Below are positions 1 to 7,836 of a stretch of DNA of 64,000 nucleotides, in pieces. Numbering within the stretch: the first letter of the stretch is position 1; the number at the start of each line of letters is the position of its first letter. Origin of the DNA: Halothiobacillus sp045689735. Lineage in GTDB: Bacteria > Pseudomonadota > Gammaproteobacteria > Halothiobacillales > Halothiobacillaceae. Position numbers and translations under genes: made by a program. The notes beneath the pieces were generated by a model. That model worked only from the letters and a program-made list of their open reading frames with translations. It was not told the DNA's origin and ran no database searches. The stretch lies in the NCBI RefSeq assembly GCF_045689735.1, contig NZ_CP142685.1, forward strand, positions 1,984,001 to 2,048,000, in the 5' to 3' direction.

Positions 1-593
1 AGGCGGGAGATGTGGACATCGATCACATTGGTTTGCGGATCGAAGTGATAGCCCCAGACCTGTTCGAGCAGCATCGTGCGGGTCACGACCTGCCCGGCAT
101 GGCGCATGAGGTAATCGAGCAGCCGGAATTCCCGAGGTTGCAGCAGAATCAACTGGTTCTGCCGCGTCACCCGGTGGCGCACCCGATCCAGCACGAGGTC
201 CGCGACCGTCAGCGTCTCACCGGTTTCCCGCGTGTGCAGGCGGCGGGTCAGGGCATCGATCCGTGCCAGCAGTTCGGTAAAGGCATAGGGTTTGGTCAGA
301 TAATCATCGCCGCCCGCCCGCAGCCCGGTCACCCGGTCATCGACCTCGCCCAAGGCGGAGAGAATCAACACCGGCGTCGCCCGACCGGCCGCACGGTAAG
401 CCGAAATCAGCGCCAACCCATCGAGCCCCGGCAACATGCGATCGACGATCAGCACATCGTATTCGCCGGTCATGGCCAGATGCAGGCCATCGACGCCATT
501 TTCCGCCCAGTCCACCGCATGCCCCGCCTCGGTCAAGCCTTTGGAGAGGTACGACGCGGCCTGCCGGTCATCTTCAACCAGTAAAATTTTCAT
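1..593 (-). CDS. OmpR/PhoB-family response regulator (3' end outside window)
   Basis: DNA-binding response regulator that should be phosphorylated by a partner histidine kinase, which is not in the window and probably lies to the left. The start MKILLVEDD is typical of the family: acidic pocket at residues 8-9, phospho-acceptor Asp in VDRMLPGLDG (the usual DLMLP has R in place of the first L), and the conserved Lys in DDYLTKPY. A winged-helix domain follows, with LLQPREFRLLDYLMRH and the recognition region VIDVHISRL next to the window edge. About 197 codons are visible of a usual 220-230. It diverges from the efflux operon at 744, the arrangement of CusR/CopR/QseB-type regulators. The ligand or stress sensed cannot be read from this sequence. 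Confidence 0.9.
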   Translation of the reverse strand, partial: MKILLVEDDRQAASYLSKGLTEAGHAVDWAENGVDGLHLAMTGEYDVLIVDRMLPGLDGLALISAYRAAGRATPVLILSALGEVDDRVTGLRAGGDDYLTKPYAFTELLARIDALTRRLHTRETGETLTVADLVLDRVRHRVTRQNQLILLQPREFRLLDYLMRHAGQVVTRTMLLEQVWGYHFDPQTNVIDVHISR

Positions 594-640
594 GTCGCTA
601 TCCTACGGCATTCCCCCGGCAGGCCAAGATGAAGAAATGG

Positions 641-683
641 TCATGTTGCCTTCATGTTGGATGACCGCCCGCTTTGCTAGGAT
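641..683 (+). promoter_or_regulatory. Direct-repeat regulator box and extended -10 promoter of the efflux operon
   Basis: Two identical octamers TCATGTTG lie at 641-648 and 652-659, exactly 11 bp apart, the spacing of OmpR/PhoB-type tandem sites. An extended -10 element, TGC plus TAGGAT, lies at 675-683. The downstream repeat occupies the place where a -35 element would be, as in activator-dependent promoters. The divergent response regulator is the obvious candidate to bind here; that link is inferred. Confidence 0.55.
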
Positions 684-743
684 GCAGCAGGCTGGCGTCG
701 TGCCACAACAAAACGCCCGCATGCAAACGATAAGAGGTGTGCT

Positions 744-2120
744 GTGCTGCATCCAGATGATCTCGACGAGCGACTACCACGGCCGCATCACCGGTGGATT
801 CGACCGGACGGCCGCCTCGGACGGCTACTGGCGCTCGGCGGGCTGTTGCTGGCACTCGGCGGCTGCGCGTCCTATCAGCCGCTGCCACCGACGGCAGAGC
901 AAGCGCCGGTCGCAGTCCCCCCCCATCAGGCCTGGACGCTGGCCAGCGCCACGGCCTTTGCCCTGCAACACAATCCGAACCTGCGCGAAAGCACCCTGCA
1001 GCTCACGCTGGCGCGGCAACAAGCCGGGCTCGCGCAGGTGCCGCCGCCGCTGGGGCTGGGCTTTTCGCTGGATCATCCCTGGCAGCAGGGGTTGTTCAAT
1101 GCCTTCAGCCTGTCGGCCAGCCAGGATTTGAGTTTCTGGCTGCAACGGGCGCCGCGCGATGCGCGCATCCGGGCGACACTGCGGCAAGCGATCCTGAATC
1201 AACGCTGGCAGGCGTGGCAGCTCGTGGCCGCCGTGCAGCAGCAGTATGTCTCGTTGTGGACTTTTTCCGCGCAGCAACGGCTTCTCGATACGCAGATCGA
1301 CTGGGCGCGGCAACGGCGGGCGGAGGCCCAGCCAGCCCGCGCCGCCGGTTTGATCACCGCCGATGCCGAAGCACTCCTCGATGCCCGGCTGGCCGAATGG
1401 CAGCAGGCCGCCGCCACGCTGGAACAGCAGCAGCGCAAGGCGCGGGTGGCGTTCAATCAATTGTTGGGGGTAGCCGCCGATGCGGACACGCCGCTCGACC
1501 CGCCCCCCAGCCCGCCATCCGGGGTGCCGCCGCAGCCGGTCGAACTCGATCAGCTCCCGCAACGCCCCGACCTACTCGCGCTGCATGCCGCCATCGACGA
1601 GCAGGATGCACAGTACCGGCAGGCATTGCTGGATCAGTTTCCCGCGATCAGTCTGGGGCTGACCCGCAGTCAGGACACCTCGAAAGTGCAGACGCTCGGC
1701 CTGGGCATCCAGCTCGTCATTCCGCTGTTCGATGGCAATCGTCACGCCATCGCCGTGGCCGATACCCGCCGCGCGCTGGCCGCCGAGCAATACCGCAACC
1801 GGCTGGCGCACGCCCGCGCCGAGGTCATCGCCTTGCAGCAGAAGCAGGCCGCACTGCAACGGAATCGGGTCGAGATCGAACAGCATCTGCGCGCGCTGCG
1901 CCCGACGCTGGCGCACGCCGAGCAGGCCATGACCGCCGGACTGATGAGCGCCAGCAGTGTCGATGCCCTGCGGCAGGCGCTGTTCGCGCAGCAAACCGCC
2001 CTGCTGGAAAACACGGCGGAACAGCAGCGCGCCGCCTATGCCCTGCCGGCACTGGCGGGCATCGCGCCCGCCGGGTTGCCACCGGCGGCCGCCGCTGACG
2101 CGCCCTCGCCCCATCCTTGA
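744..2120 (+). CDS. TolC-family outer-membrane efflux lipoprotein
   Basis: Outer-membrane channel of a tripartite RND pump, first gene of the operon. The GTG start has AAGAGG six bases upstream. An unusually long charged N-terminus of about 24 residues precedes a hydrophobic stretch and a lipobox LALGGC, with the lipidated Cys at residue 41. The body is Ala/Gln/Leu-rich and helical, with the two repeated TolC-like helical halves (for example ALQHNPNLRESTLQLTLARQQ and QRPDLLALHAAIDEQDAQY, typical OEP signatures). At 458 residues the length is normal for CusC/OprM-like channels. It is followed 11 bases later by the adaptor gene. An internal start closer to the hydrophobic segment cannot be excluded. 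Confidence 0.87.
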   Translation: MLHPDDLDERLPRPHHRWIRPDGRLGRLLALGGLLLALGGCASYQPLPPTAEQAPVAVPPHQAWTLASATAFALQHNPNLRESTLQLTLARQQAGLAQVPPPLGLGFSLDHPWQQGLFNAFSLSASQDLSFWLQRAPRDARIRATLRQAILNQRWQAWQLVAAVQQQYVSLWTFSAQQRLLDTQIDWARQRRAEAQPARAAGLITADAEALLDARLAEWQQAAATLEQQQRKARVAFNQLLGVAADADTPLDPPPSPPSGVPPQPVELDQLPQRPDLLALHAAIDEQDAQYRQALLDQFPAISLGLTRSQDTSKVQTLGLGIQLVIPLFDGNRHAIAVADTRRALAAEQYRNRLAHARAEVIALQQKQAALQRNRVEIEQHLRALRPTLAHAEQAMTAGLMSASSVDALRQALFAQQTALLENTAEQQRAAYALPALAGIAPAGLPPAAAADAPSPHP

Positions 2121-2131
2121 GGAGAGAACCC

Positions 2132-3265
2132 ATGCCCGCTCACCGCTCCCCGTCCTTGCGGCGCCCCCGCCCCTTCGTTCAATCACACGCACTGGCCGTC
2201 GCGCTCGCCCTCGGCTGCCTTGGCCTCGGCACAGGCATCAGCCGCGCCGACACCGCCAGTGAAACCCGGCAGATCGAGGTCGGCCTGAGCACGGTCACAC
2301 AAGGTCAGCTCAGCGCCACCGAAACCTTTGCCGGGCGGATCACCCCCATCAGCTCCGCCGTGCGCCTCACCAGTTGCGCATTCGAAGGGCAGGTCGTGCA
2401 ACTGGCCGTGCACGCCGGAACCTGGGTGCAGCCGGGAACGCTGTTGATGACTGTGCGCACCAGCGCCAATACCCGCCAGCAGGTCGCGCGCGCCCAAGCC
2501 AGCCTGGCCTATGCCCGCGAGCACCGGGCACAAACGCAGGCACTGCTCAAGGCGCACCTCGCCACCCAGGCGGATCTCACCCAGGCCGAGCAGGCGCTGG
2601 CGCTGGCAGAAGCGGACTGGCAGGCGCTGGTCGCCCGTGGTGCCACCACGCCCGAACATCGGCTCACCGCCGCGCACGCCGGTATCGTGCAACAAATTTC
2701 CGTGCAGCTTGGCGGCGTGTTTACCGCCAATCAGCCGCTGTTGACTTCCGTCGATGACGGGCAACTGGAAGCCAGCGTACCCGTGCCCGCCGCACTGGCC
2801 GCACAGCTCAAGACGGGCGATTCCGTGACCATTCAGGCGGCATTCGGCGCACTGCCGCCGGTCACCGCGCGGATTACCGCGATTGATCCGATGGTATTGC
2901 CGCAAAGCGATCGGCAGCCGGTGCATCTGTCGCTACCCCGGACGACGGCAGGCGCGGCGCCCTGGGTTCTCGGGCAGGCGATTCTCGCCCACTTCCATCC
3001 GCCGGGGCCGAGCGGCCTCATCCTGCCGCATTCGGCCATTCAAACCGATGCCCAGGGGCAAACCCGGGTCTGGCGCGATCAGCAACAACAGGCCGAAGCC
3101 GTGCCGGTGCGCGTGCTCGCCACGGCAGGCAGCCAGAGCGTGGTTGAACCGCTGCAGACCGGGCGCCTGGCCTCGGGGGATCGCGTGGTGGCCGTGGGCG
3201 CGGGGAATGTCGCGGCGGGCATGCGGCTGGTCGAGGCGCCGCCGTCGCAGGAGACCCGGCCATGA
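2132..3265 (+). CDS. RND efflux periplasmic adaptor (HlyD/AcrA family)
   Basis: Membrane-fusion protein linking the inner-membrane permease to the outer-membrane channel. I chose the ATG at 2132 because GGAGAG lies five bases upstream; an in-frame TTG at 2117 has no such signal. A signal peptide (about residues 10-40, ending near ISRADT) is followed by a split lipoyl domain (GQVVQLAVHAGTWVQPGTLL), a short helical hairpin (QVARAQASLAYAREHR and onward), the second lipoyl half (HAGIVQQISVQLGGVFTANQ) and beta-barrel and membrane-proximal domains. An LGC inside the signal region is a poor lipobox. At 377 residues the size is normal. Its stop overlaps the permease start (ATGA), implying translational coupling. 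Confidence 0.9.
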   Translation: MPAHRSPSLRRPRPFVQSHALAVALALGCLGLGTGISRADTASETRQIEVGLSTVTQGQLSATETFAGRITPISSAVRLTSCAFEGQVVQLAVHAGTWVQPGTLLMTVRTSANTRQQVARAQASLAYAREHRAQTQALLKAHLATQADLTQAEQALALAEADWQALVARGATTPEHRLTAAHAGIVQQISVQLGGVFTANQPLLTSVDDGQLEASVPVPAALAAQLKTGDSVTIQAAFGALPPVTARITAIDPMVLPQSDRQPVHLSLPRTTAGAAPWVLGQAILAHFHPPGPSGLILPHSAIQTDAQGQTRVWRDQQQQAEAVPVRVLATAGSQSVVEPLQTGRLASGDRVVAVGAGNVAAGMRLVEAPPSQETRP

Positions 3266-6200
3266 GGCGGCATCTGGGGCTGTCGCACTTCATCCTGCGG
3301 CATCAGCGTTCGCTGCTGTTTCTGATGCTGGTGCTGACCCTCGGCGGCCTGCTCACCGCCTTGCACCTGCCGGTGGCGCTGTTTCCCTCGCTGAACTTCC
3401 CGCGCATCGTGGTGGCGATCGATGCGGGCAACCGGGATGCCGAACAGATGGTGCGCACCGTGACCAAGCCCGCCGAACAGGCGCTGCGCGCCGTGCCGGG
3501 GGTGGCGTCGATCAGCAGCACCACCAGCCGGGGCAGCGCGGATGTGGACTTGCGGTTCGCCTGGGGCATGGATATGACCCGCGCCGAACTGCAAACCGCC
3601 GCCGCCATGAACGCCGCTTTGCCGAATCTGCCGCCCGGCACCCAATTCCGCGTGCACCGCGAGAACCCGACCCGGTTCCCGGTCATCGCCTATAGCCTGA
3701 CCTCCGACCGTTTGAGCCCCACCGAATTGCGCACGCTGGCGCAATACACCCTGTCCCCGCTGCTCTCCGGCATTGCGGGCGTGCGGCAGGTGCAGATTCA
3801 GGGCGGGGATTTGCCGGAATTTCATGTCCTGCTCGACCCCGCGCGGCTCGAAGCGCTTGGCCTGACCAGTCAGAATGTGATCGACGCCCTCAATAGTGGC
3901 CAGGGGCAGCACGCCATCGGGCATTTACAGACCATCAACCGGCTGTCGCTGCTGCTCACCGATGGCCGACTGCACAATGCCGAGGAAATCGGCCAGGTCG
4001 TGATCAATACCACCCCAGCGGGCAGCATCCGGGTGGCGGATGTCGCCACGGTGCGGGCGTCGACCGTGCCCATCTACCAACGCATCACCGCCGACGGCAA
4101 GCCCGCCGTGCTGTTGATGATCAAGCAGCAGCTCGGCGGCAATACCGTCGCCATTGCCCGCGCCGTGCGGGAAACACTGCAAGCCAATGCCAACCTCATG
4201 CCGCCCGGCGTGGTGCTGAAAAAATGGTATGACCAGAGCACGCTGATCGTCGATTCCGCCCAATCGGTGCGGGATGCGATCGTGCTGGGCGTGCTGTTCG
4301 CCATCCTGATTCTGTTCCTGTTTCTGAAAAATGGCCGCGTCACTCTGGTGGCGCTCGGCGTGGTGCCCGCCGTGCTGGCGAGTACCGTGATCCTGCTCAA
4401 ACTGTTCGGGCTGGATTTCAACATCATGACCCTGGGCGGCATGGCCGCGGCGGTCGGTTTGGTGATCGACGACATCATCGTGATGATCGAATACCTGCTG
4501 CATCCCAAACATGCCCAGCGGCATCCGCATCTGCTGCATCCGCTGCCGGAATTCACCCGTCCGCTGATCGGCTCGTCCACGGCCACCGTCATCATTTTTG
4601 CCCCGCTGGCGTTTCTCGATGGCGTGACCGGCGCCTTCTTCAAGGCGCTCTCCCTGACTATGGCCGCCAGCCTGATTCTGTCGTTTCTGTTCACCTGGCT
4701 GGTGGTGCCGATCCTGCTGCAACGGCTGCGGCTCAAACCGCAGCGCCCGCTCGATCAGCCCGACTTGGAACATCCGGCGGAACATCGGCTCACCCGACTC
4801 TATCGCCGGCTGCTGGCCGGCTTGCTGCGTCGGCGCTGGCTGCTCGGGCCGGTCATCCTCGGCATCGGCGTCACCGGCTGGCTGAGCCTCACCCACATTC
4901 CCACCGGCTTCATGCCGGAAATGAACGAGGGCGGCTTCGTCCTCGATTACCAGACGCGCCCCGGTCAATCGCTCACGGAAACCAACCGCGAGCTGATGCA
5001 GGTCGAAGCGCTGATCCGCGCCCTGCCCGAAGTCGATACCCTCACCCGTCGCACCGGCGCGCAGCTCGGCGGCGGCTTGACCGAAGCCAATCAGGGCGAT
5101 CTGTTCATCCAGCTCAAATCGCCGGATCAGCAAAGCCAGGTGATGGACCGGATTGCCCGCGACATTGCCGACAAAGTGCCCGGCGTCACCGTGCTGGACA
5201 TAAACCAGCCGATGGGCGATCTGATCGGCGATCTGGCGGGCTCGCCGCGCCCGGTGGTCATCCGCCTGTTCGGTGAAAGCCAGCAGGAATTGCAGGCACT
5301 GGCGCCCAAAGTGGCGGCGGCCATCCAATCCATTGCCGGGATCCGTGAAGTGCAGAACGGGCTGGTCATCGCGGGGGATGCCCTGGAGTTTCACATCGAC
5401 CGGGAAAAAGCCGCGCTGGCCGATTTGACGCCGGGCAGCATCGTGCAGCAATTGCAGACCTTGCTCGGCGGCACGGTCGCCACCCGCATCGCCCAGGGCG
5501 AACAGGAAGTCGGCGTGCGCGTCATCACGCCAGAATCGCTGCGCCACAACCCGCAAGCCCTCGGCAACATGACCCTGACCAACGCCGCCGGTCAGCCCGT
5601 GCTCGTGCGGGAAGTGGGTCATTTCGTGACGGTCACCGGCGCGCCGGAAATCACCCGTTACAACCAGAAACCGATGGTGGCAGTCTCCGCCCGCATCCAT
5701 GACCGGGGCTTCGGCGCCACGATCGCCGATGTCCGGCAGGCGCTCGCCGCGCCCGGCCTGCTGCCGCCGGGCGTCTATTACCAGCTCTCCGGCCTGTATC
5801 AACAGCAGCAACTGGCCTTCCAGGGGCTCATCATGGTGTTCATCACCGCCACCGCCCTGGTGTTTCTCAGCCTGCTGTTTCTGTATGAACGCTTCGCCAT
5901 CAGTGTGTCGATCATCAGCGCGCCGCTGATGGCCGTCGCGGGTGTGCTGCTGGGGCTGTGGCTCACCGGGCAGACTCTGAACATCACCTCGTTGATGGGC
6001 TTGACCATGATTATCGGCATCGTGACCGAAGTGGCCGTGTTCTATTTCTTTGAAGTCGGCCGTATCCGCACTGGCGACTGGACGGAGCGCCTGATCGAAG
6101 CCGGGGTGCGGCGCCTGCGCCCCACGGTCATGACCAGCCTCGCGGCGATTCTTACGCTGCTGCCGCTCGCCTTGGGGATCGGGCAGGGCTCGGCCATGCA

Positions 6201-6339
6201 GCAGCCGCTGGCGATTGCCATCATCAGCGGCATGATCGTCCAGATTCCTCTAGCGCTGCTGGTGATGCCCGTCATCTATTCCCTGTGGATGCGCCGCGCA
6301 CCCCTGCCCGCATCAGCGGCGGCGCCGTCCGTTCGATGA
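3262..6339 (+). CDS. RND-superfamily efflux permease
   Basis: Proton-driven inner-membrane pump of the tripartite system, 1025 residues, the standard AcrB/CzcA length. The N-terminal membrane helix (about 14-34) and the porter-domain start (LPVALFPSLNFPRIVVAI) are typical. In the fourth membrane helix the motif GLVIDDIIVMIE places two adjacent acidic residues at D403-D404, as in drug-type (HAE) transporters, rather than the Asp-x5-Asp-x6-Glu arrangement of heavy-metal CzcA/CusA pumps. A second porter half (FMPEMNEGGFVLDYQTRPG) and the C-terminal membrane bundle (GLTMIIGIVTEVAVFYFFEVGR) follow. The substrate is unknown: the CusR-like regulator hints at metals, while the DD pair argues for organic compounds. 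Confidence 0.92.
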   Translation: MRRHLGLSHFILRHQRSLLFLMLVLTLGGLLTALHLPVALFPSLNFPRIVVAIDAGNRDAEQMVRTVTKPAEQALRAVPGVASISSTTSRGSADVDLRFAWGMDMTRAELQTAAAMNAALPNLPPGTQFRVHRENPTRFPVIAYSLTSDRLSPTELRTLAQYTLSPLLSGIAGVRQVQIQGGDLPEFHVLLDPARLEALGLTSQNVIDALNSGQGQHAIGHLQTINRLSLLLTDGRLHNAEEIGQVVINTTPAGSIRVADVATVRASTVPIYQRITADGKPAVLLMIKQQLGGNTVAIARAVRETLQANANLMPPGVVLKKWYDQSTLIVDSAQSVRDAIVLGVLFAILILFLFLKNGRVTLVALGVVPAVLASTVILLKLFGLDFNIMTLGGMAAAVGLVIDDIIVMIEYLLHPKHAQRHPHLLHPLPEFTRPLIGSSTATVIIFAPLAFLDGVTGAFFKALSLTMAASLILSFLFTWLVVPILLQRLRLKPQRPLDQPDLEHPAEHRLTRLYRRLLAGLLRRRWLLGPVILGIGVTGWLSLTHIPTGFMPEMNEGGFVLDYQTRPGQSLTETNRELMQVEALIRALPEVDTLTRRTGAQLGGGLTEANQGDLFIQLKSPDQQSQVMDRIARDIADKVPGVTVLDINQPMGDLIGDLAGSPRPVVIRLFGESQQELQALAPKVAAAIQSIAGIREVQNGLVIAGDALEFHIDREKAALADLTPGSIVQQLQTLLGGTVATRIAQGEQEVGVRVITPESLRHNPQALGNMTLTNAAGQPVLVREVGHFVTVTGAPEITRYNQKPMVAVSARIHDRGFGATIADVRQALAAPGLLPPGVYYQLSGLYQQQQLAFQGLIMVFITATALVFLSLLFLYERFAISVSIISAPLMAVAGVLLGLWLTGQTLNITSLMGLTMIIGIVTEVAVFYFFEVGRIRTGDWTERLIEAGVRRLRPTVMTSLAAILTLLPLALGIGQGSAMQQPLAIAIISGMIVQIPLALLVMPVIYSLWMRRAPLPASAAAPSVR

Positions 6340-6350
6340 TGAACAATCCT

Positions 6351-6393
6351 TCATTTGCCGGACATCTTGCGGTAGCGCGCCCCTCGTTAAGCT
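6351..6393 (+). promoter_or_regulatory. Candidate second response-regulator box and -10 upstream of the PepSY gene
   Basis: TCATTTGC (6351-6358) and ACATCTTG (6362-6369) are degenerate copies of the TCATGTTG octamer, again 11 bp apart. The end of the second copy is 18 bp from TAAGCT at 6388, the same distance as between the box and the -10 of the efflux operon (659 and 678). The match is imperfect, so the site is a candidate only. Confidence 0.4.
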
Positions 6394-6400
6394 GATTGCA

Positions 6401-6418
6401 CTGATTCAATCGAATCAG
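6401..6418. repeat. 18-bp inverted repeat between the -10 and the PepSY gene
   Basis: CTGATTC-AATC-GAATCAG forms a perfect 7-bp dyad with a 4-base loop. A second, overlapping dyad pairs AGCTGATT (6390-6397) with AATCAGCT (6413-6420). It sits just downstream of the candidate -10, so it could be an operator or a 5' mRNA hairpin. No T-run follows, so a terminator is unlikely. Confidence 0.5.
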
Positions 6419-6443
6419 CTGCAACTCAACAGGAGATCGATTC

Positions 6444-6755
6444 ATGAAAACTGCCATTCGTTTGTCCCGCATCATTGCCGCCGCGACGGTTCTGACCCTG
6501 GCCGCCGGCACCGCAGCCGTGTACGCCAATAACGCCCCGGCCAAGGCCGATGCCAAAATCACCATGGACGAGGCCAAGGCACAGGCGCTGCAACTGCAAC
6601 CGGGCAAAATCAAGGACGCCGAGCTGGAGCACGAACAGGGCGGCTCCGGCCTGCGCTATTCGTTTGACATCCAGTCCGCGCACGGCGTGCGGGAAGTGGG
6701 CATCGATGCCATGACCGGCGCCGTCCTCGAAAACGATGTCGATCACGGCGATTGA
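6444..6755 (+). CDS. Exported PepSY-domain protein
   Basis: A 103-residue periplasmic protein. An AGGAGAT ribosome site lies six bases before the ATG. A signal peptide (MKTAIRLSRIIAAATVLTLAAG, cleavage near residue 29) precedes one PepSY fold: KITMDEAKAQALQLQPGKIKDAELEHEQGG, then RYSFDIQS and REVGIDAMTGAVLEND. The ending VDHGD is acidic. Small PepSY proteins are often encoded beside two-component systems and RND pumps, and in some cases act as periplasmic modulators; that role here is inferred from position 104 bases after the permease. It has its own candidate promoter and is followed by a strong terminator. Confidence 0.87.
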   Translation: MKTAIRLSRIIAAATVLTLAAGTAAVYANNAPAKADAKITMDEAKAQALQLQPGKIKDAELEHEQGGSGLRYSFDIQSAHGVREVGIDAMTGAVLENDVDHGD

Positions 6756-6788
6756 TCGCTGACGCCCATCGCGGGTGATGCCGCCCTC

Positions 6789-6823
6789 ACGCCCCGTTCG
6801 TTCAAGACCGGGGCGTTTTTTTG
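6789..6823 (+). terminator. Rho-independent terminator after the PepSY gene
   Basis: CGCCCCG (6790-6796) pairs with CGGGGCG (6809-6815), extended by an A-T pair, and is followed by seven T residues. It closes the efflux/PepSY block. Confidence 0.85.
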
Positions 6824-6902
6824 CCCAGCCTTTTTTCCGGACAAATTGAGCCACACGATTCCTGATAAAAACACTCAATTAGCAAGCCCTGATAAAGCAG
6901 TC

Positions 6903-6935
6903 CATTCTTAAGCGTTGCACTTAAGATGCAATCAT
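6903..6935. promoter_or_regulatory. Repeated CTTAAG and TTGCA/TGCAA dyad upstream of the DUF4395 gene
   Basis: Two CTTAAG hexamers lie seven bases apart, and the second is the core of an inverted repeat TTGCA-N7-TGCAA. The site is about 50 bases before the gene and could be an operator; no known regulator motif was recognised. Confidence 0.3.
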
Positions 6936-6978
6936 TCCAACCGCCCAACAGAGGCGGAAAAAACAGGCGGAGGAGATC

Positions 6979-7746
6979 ATGTGGCAAATTTTCAAGAATT
7001 TGTGGTTTCGTGACACCCACGAAGACGCACTATTCATCAACGATACCGCCGTGCGGATTCGCGCGGGCATTTTGTTGTTCATCCCGCTCTACATGGGGTT
7101 GACGCTCTGGTCGGCCATTTTCGGCGGCCACTGGATCGTCGATGGCGACAGCCTGCACGATACGCTCGACACCGATTTCGATGGCAACATCATCTATTCG
7201 GCGCATGTCATCCGGCGCACCTGGGATTACACCATCCAGACCTGGGTGCTTCTGTACGGCCTGTTCGAACTGCTGGCGGGGATGTTCGTGTGGAGTTCTC
7301 GCCTTTCACCGCTGATTCTGCTCTCCAGCCTGCTGGCCGCGCGCCAACCCAAAGTCTGGCGCCCGCTCGCGCCGAAGCGGTTTGCCTGGGCGCTGGGCTC
7401 GGTGTTCATCACGCTGTGCCTGATCTTCTTCAACCCCGATACCTTCGCCGATTGGGTCAACAAACTCGCCGGCCATCAGCTGTTGCCCGAAACACAGCAA
7501 TACCTGTCGTACTGGATTCCGACACTGGTCTTCGTCTGCATCGGCTTTATGTGGCTCGAAGCCGTGCTGGGCTTCTGCGTCGGCTGTAAAATCCATTGGC
7601 TGCTGGTCAAGCTGCACATCCTCAAAGAGCACTGCGAAACCTGCAACAACTTGGACTGGGAGGCAATCGCCCACCGCAAGGCAGAACGGGACGCACAAAA
7701 TGCTTCCGCCAGGACGACGCAACCCACCCCGCGCACCGACCCCTGA
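6979..7746 (+). CDS. DUF4395-type integral membrane protein
   Basis: A 255-residue inner-membrane protein with four to five hydrophobic segments: about residues 29-48, 83-105, 111-121, 131-155 and 180-200. It has two cysteine pairs near the C-terminus, CVGC (C200, C203) and CETC (C219, C222), the latter in ETCNNLDW, a hallmark I associate with DUF4395 proteins. GGAGGAG lies five bases before the ATG. Family function is unknown; the CxxC pairs suggest a redox or metal-linked role, perhaps with thioredoxin-like partners, but this is inference. It stands as a single gene between a terminator and a strong hairpin. Confidence 0.72.
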   Translation: MWQIFKNLWFRDTHEDALFINDTAVRIRAGILLFIPLYMGLTLWSAIFGGHWIVDGDSLHDTLDTDFDGNIIYSAHVIRRTWDYTIQTWVLLYGLFELLAGMFVWSSRLSPLILLSSLLAARQPKVWRPLAPKRFAWALGSVFITLCLIFFNPDTFADWVNKLAGHQLLPETQQYLSYWIPTLVFVCIGFMWLEAVLGFCVGCKIHWLLVKLHILKEHCETCNNLDWEAIAHRKAERDAQNASARTTQPTPRTDP

Positions 7747-7752
7747 GGATAC

Positions 7753-7784
7753 GCTGAATCCATCCATCCCTGGATTGATTCAGC
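7753..7784. repeat. Strong 14-bp hairpin between the DUF4395 gene and rlmM
   Basis: The arms 7753-7766 and 7771-7784 pair over 14 positions with one mismatch around the loop TCCC. No T-run follows on either strand, so it is not a canonical terminator; it may mark a transcript end or processing site. Confidence 0.55.
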
Positions 7785-7836
7785 AAGCCCAGCGCGGGCA
7801 CCAACGGGCAGCGAGGCATTTTGTTATCCTCGCCCG

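Noticed and set aside
12..584. Plus-strand frame at the left edge
   Set aside because: It is the mirror of the OmpR-type response regulator, whose minus-strand translation has full receiver and winged-helix motifs.
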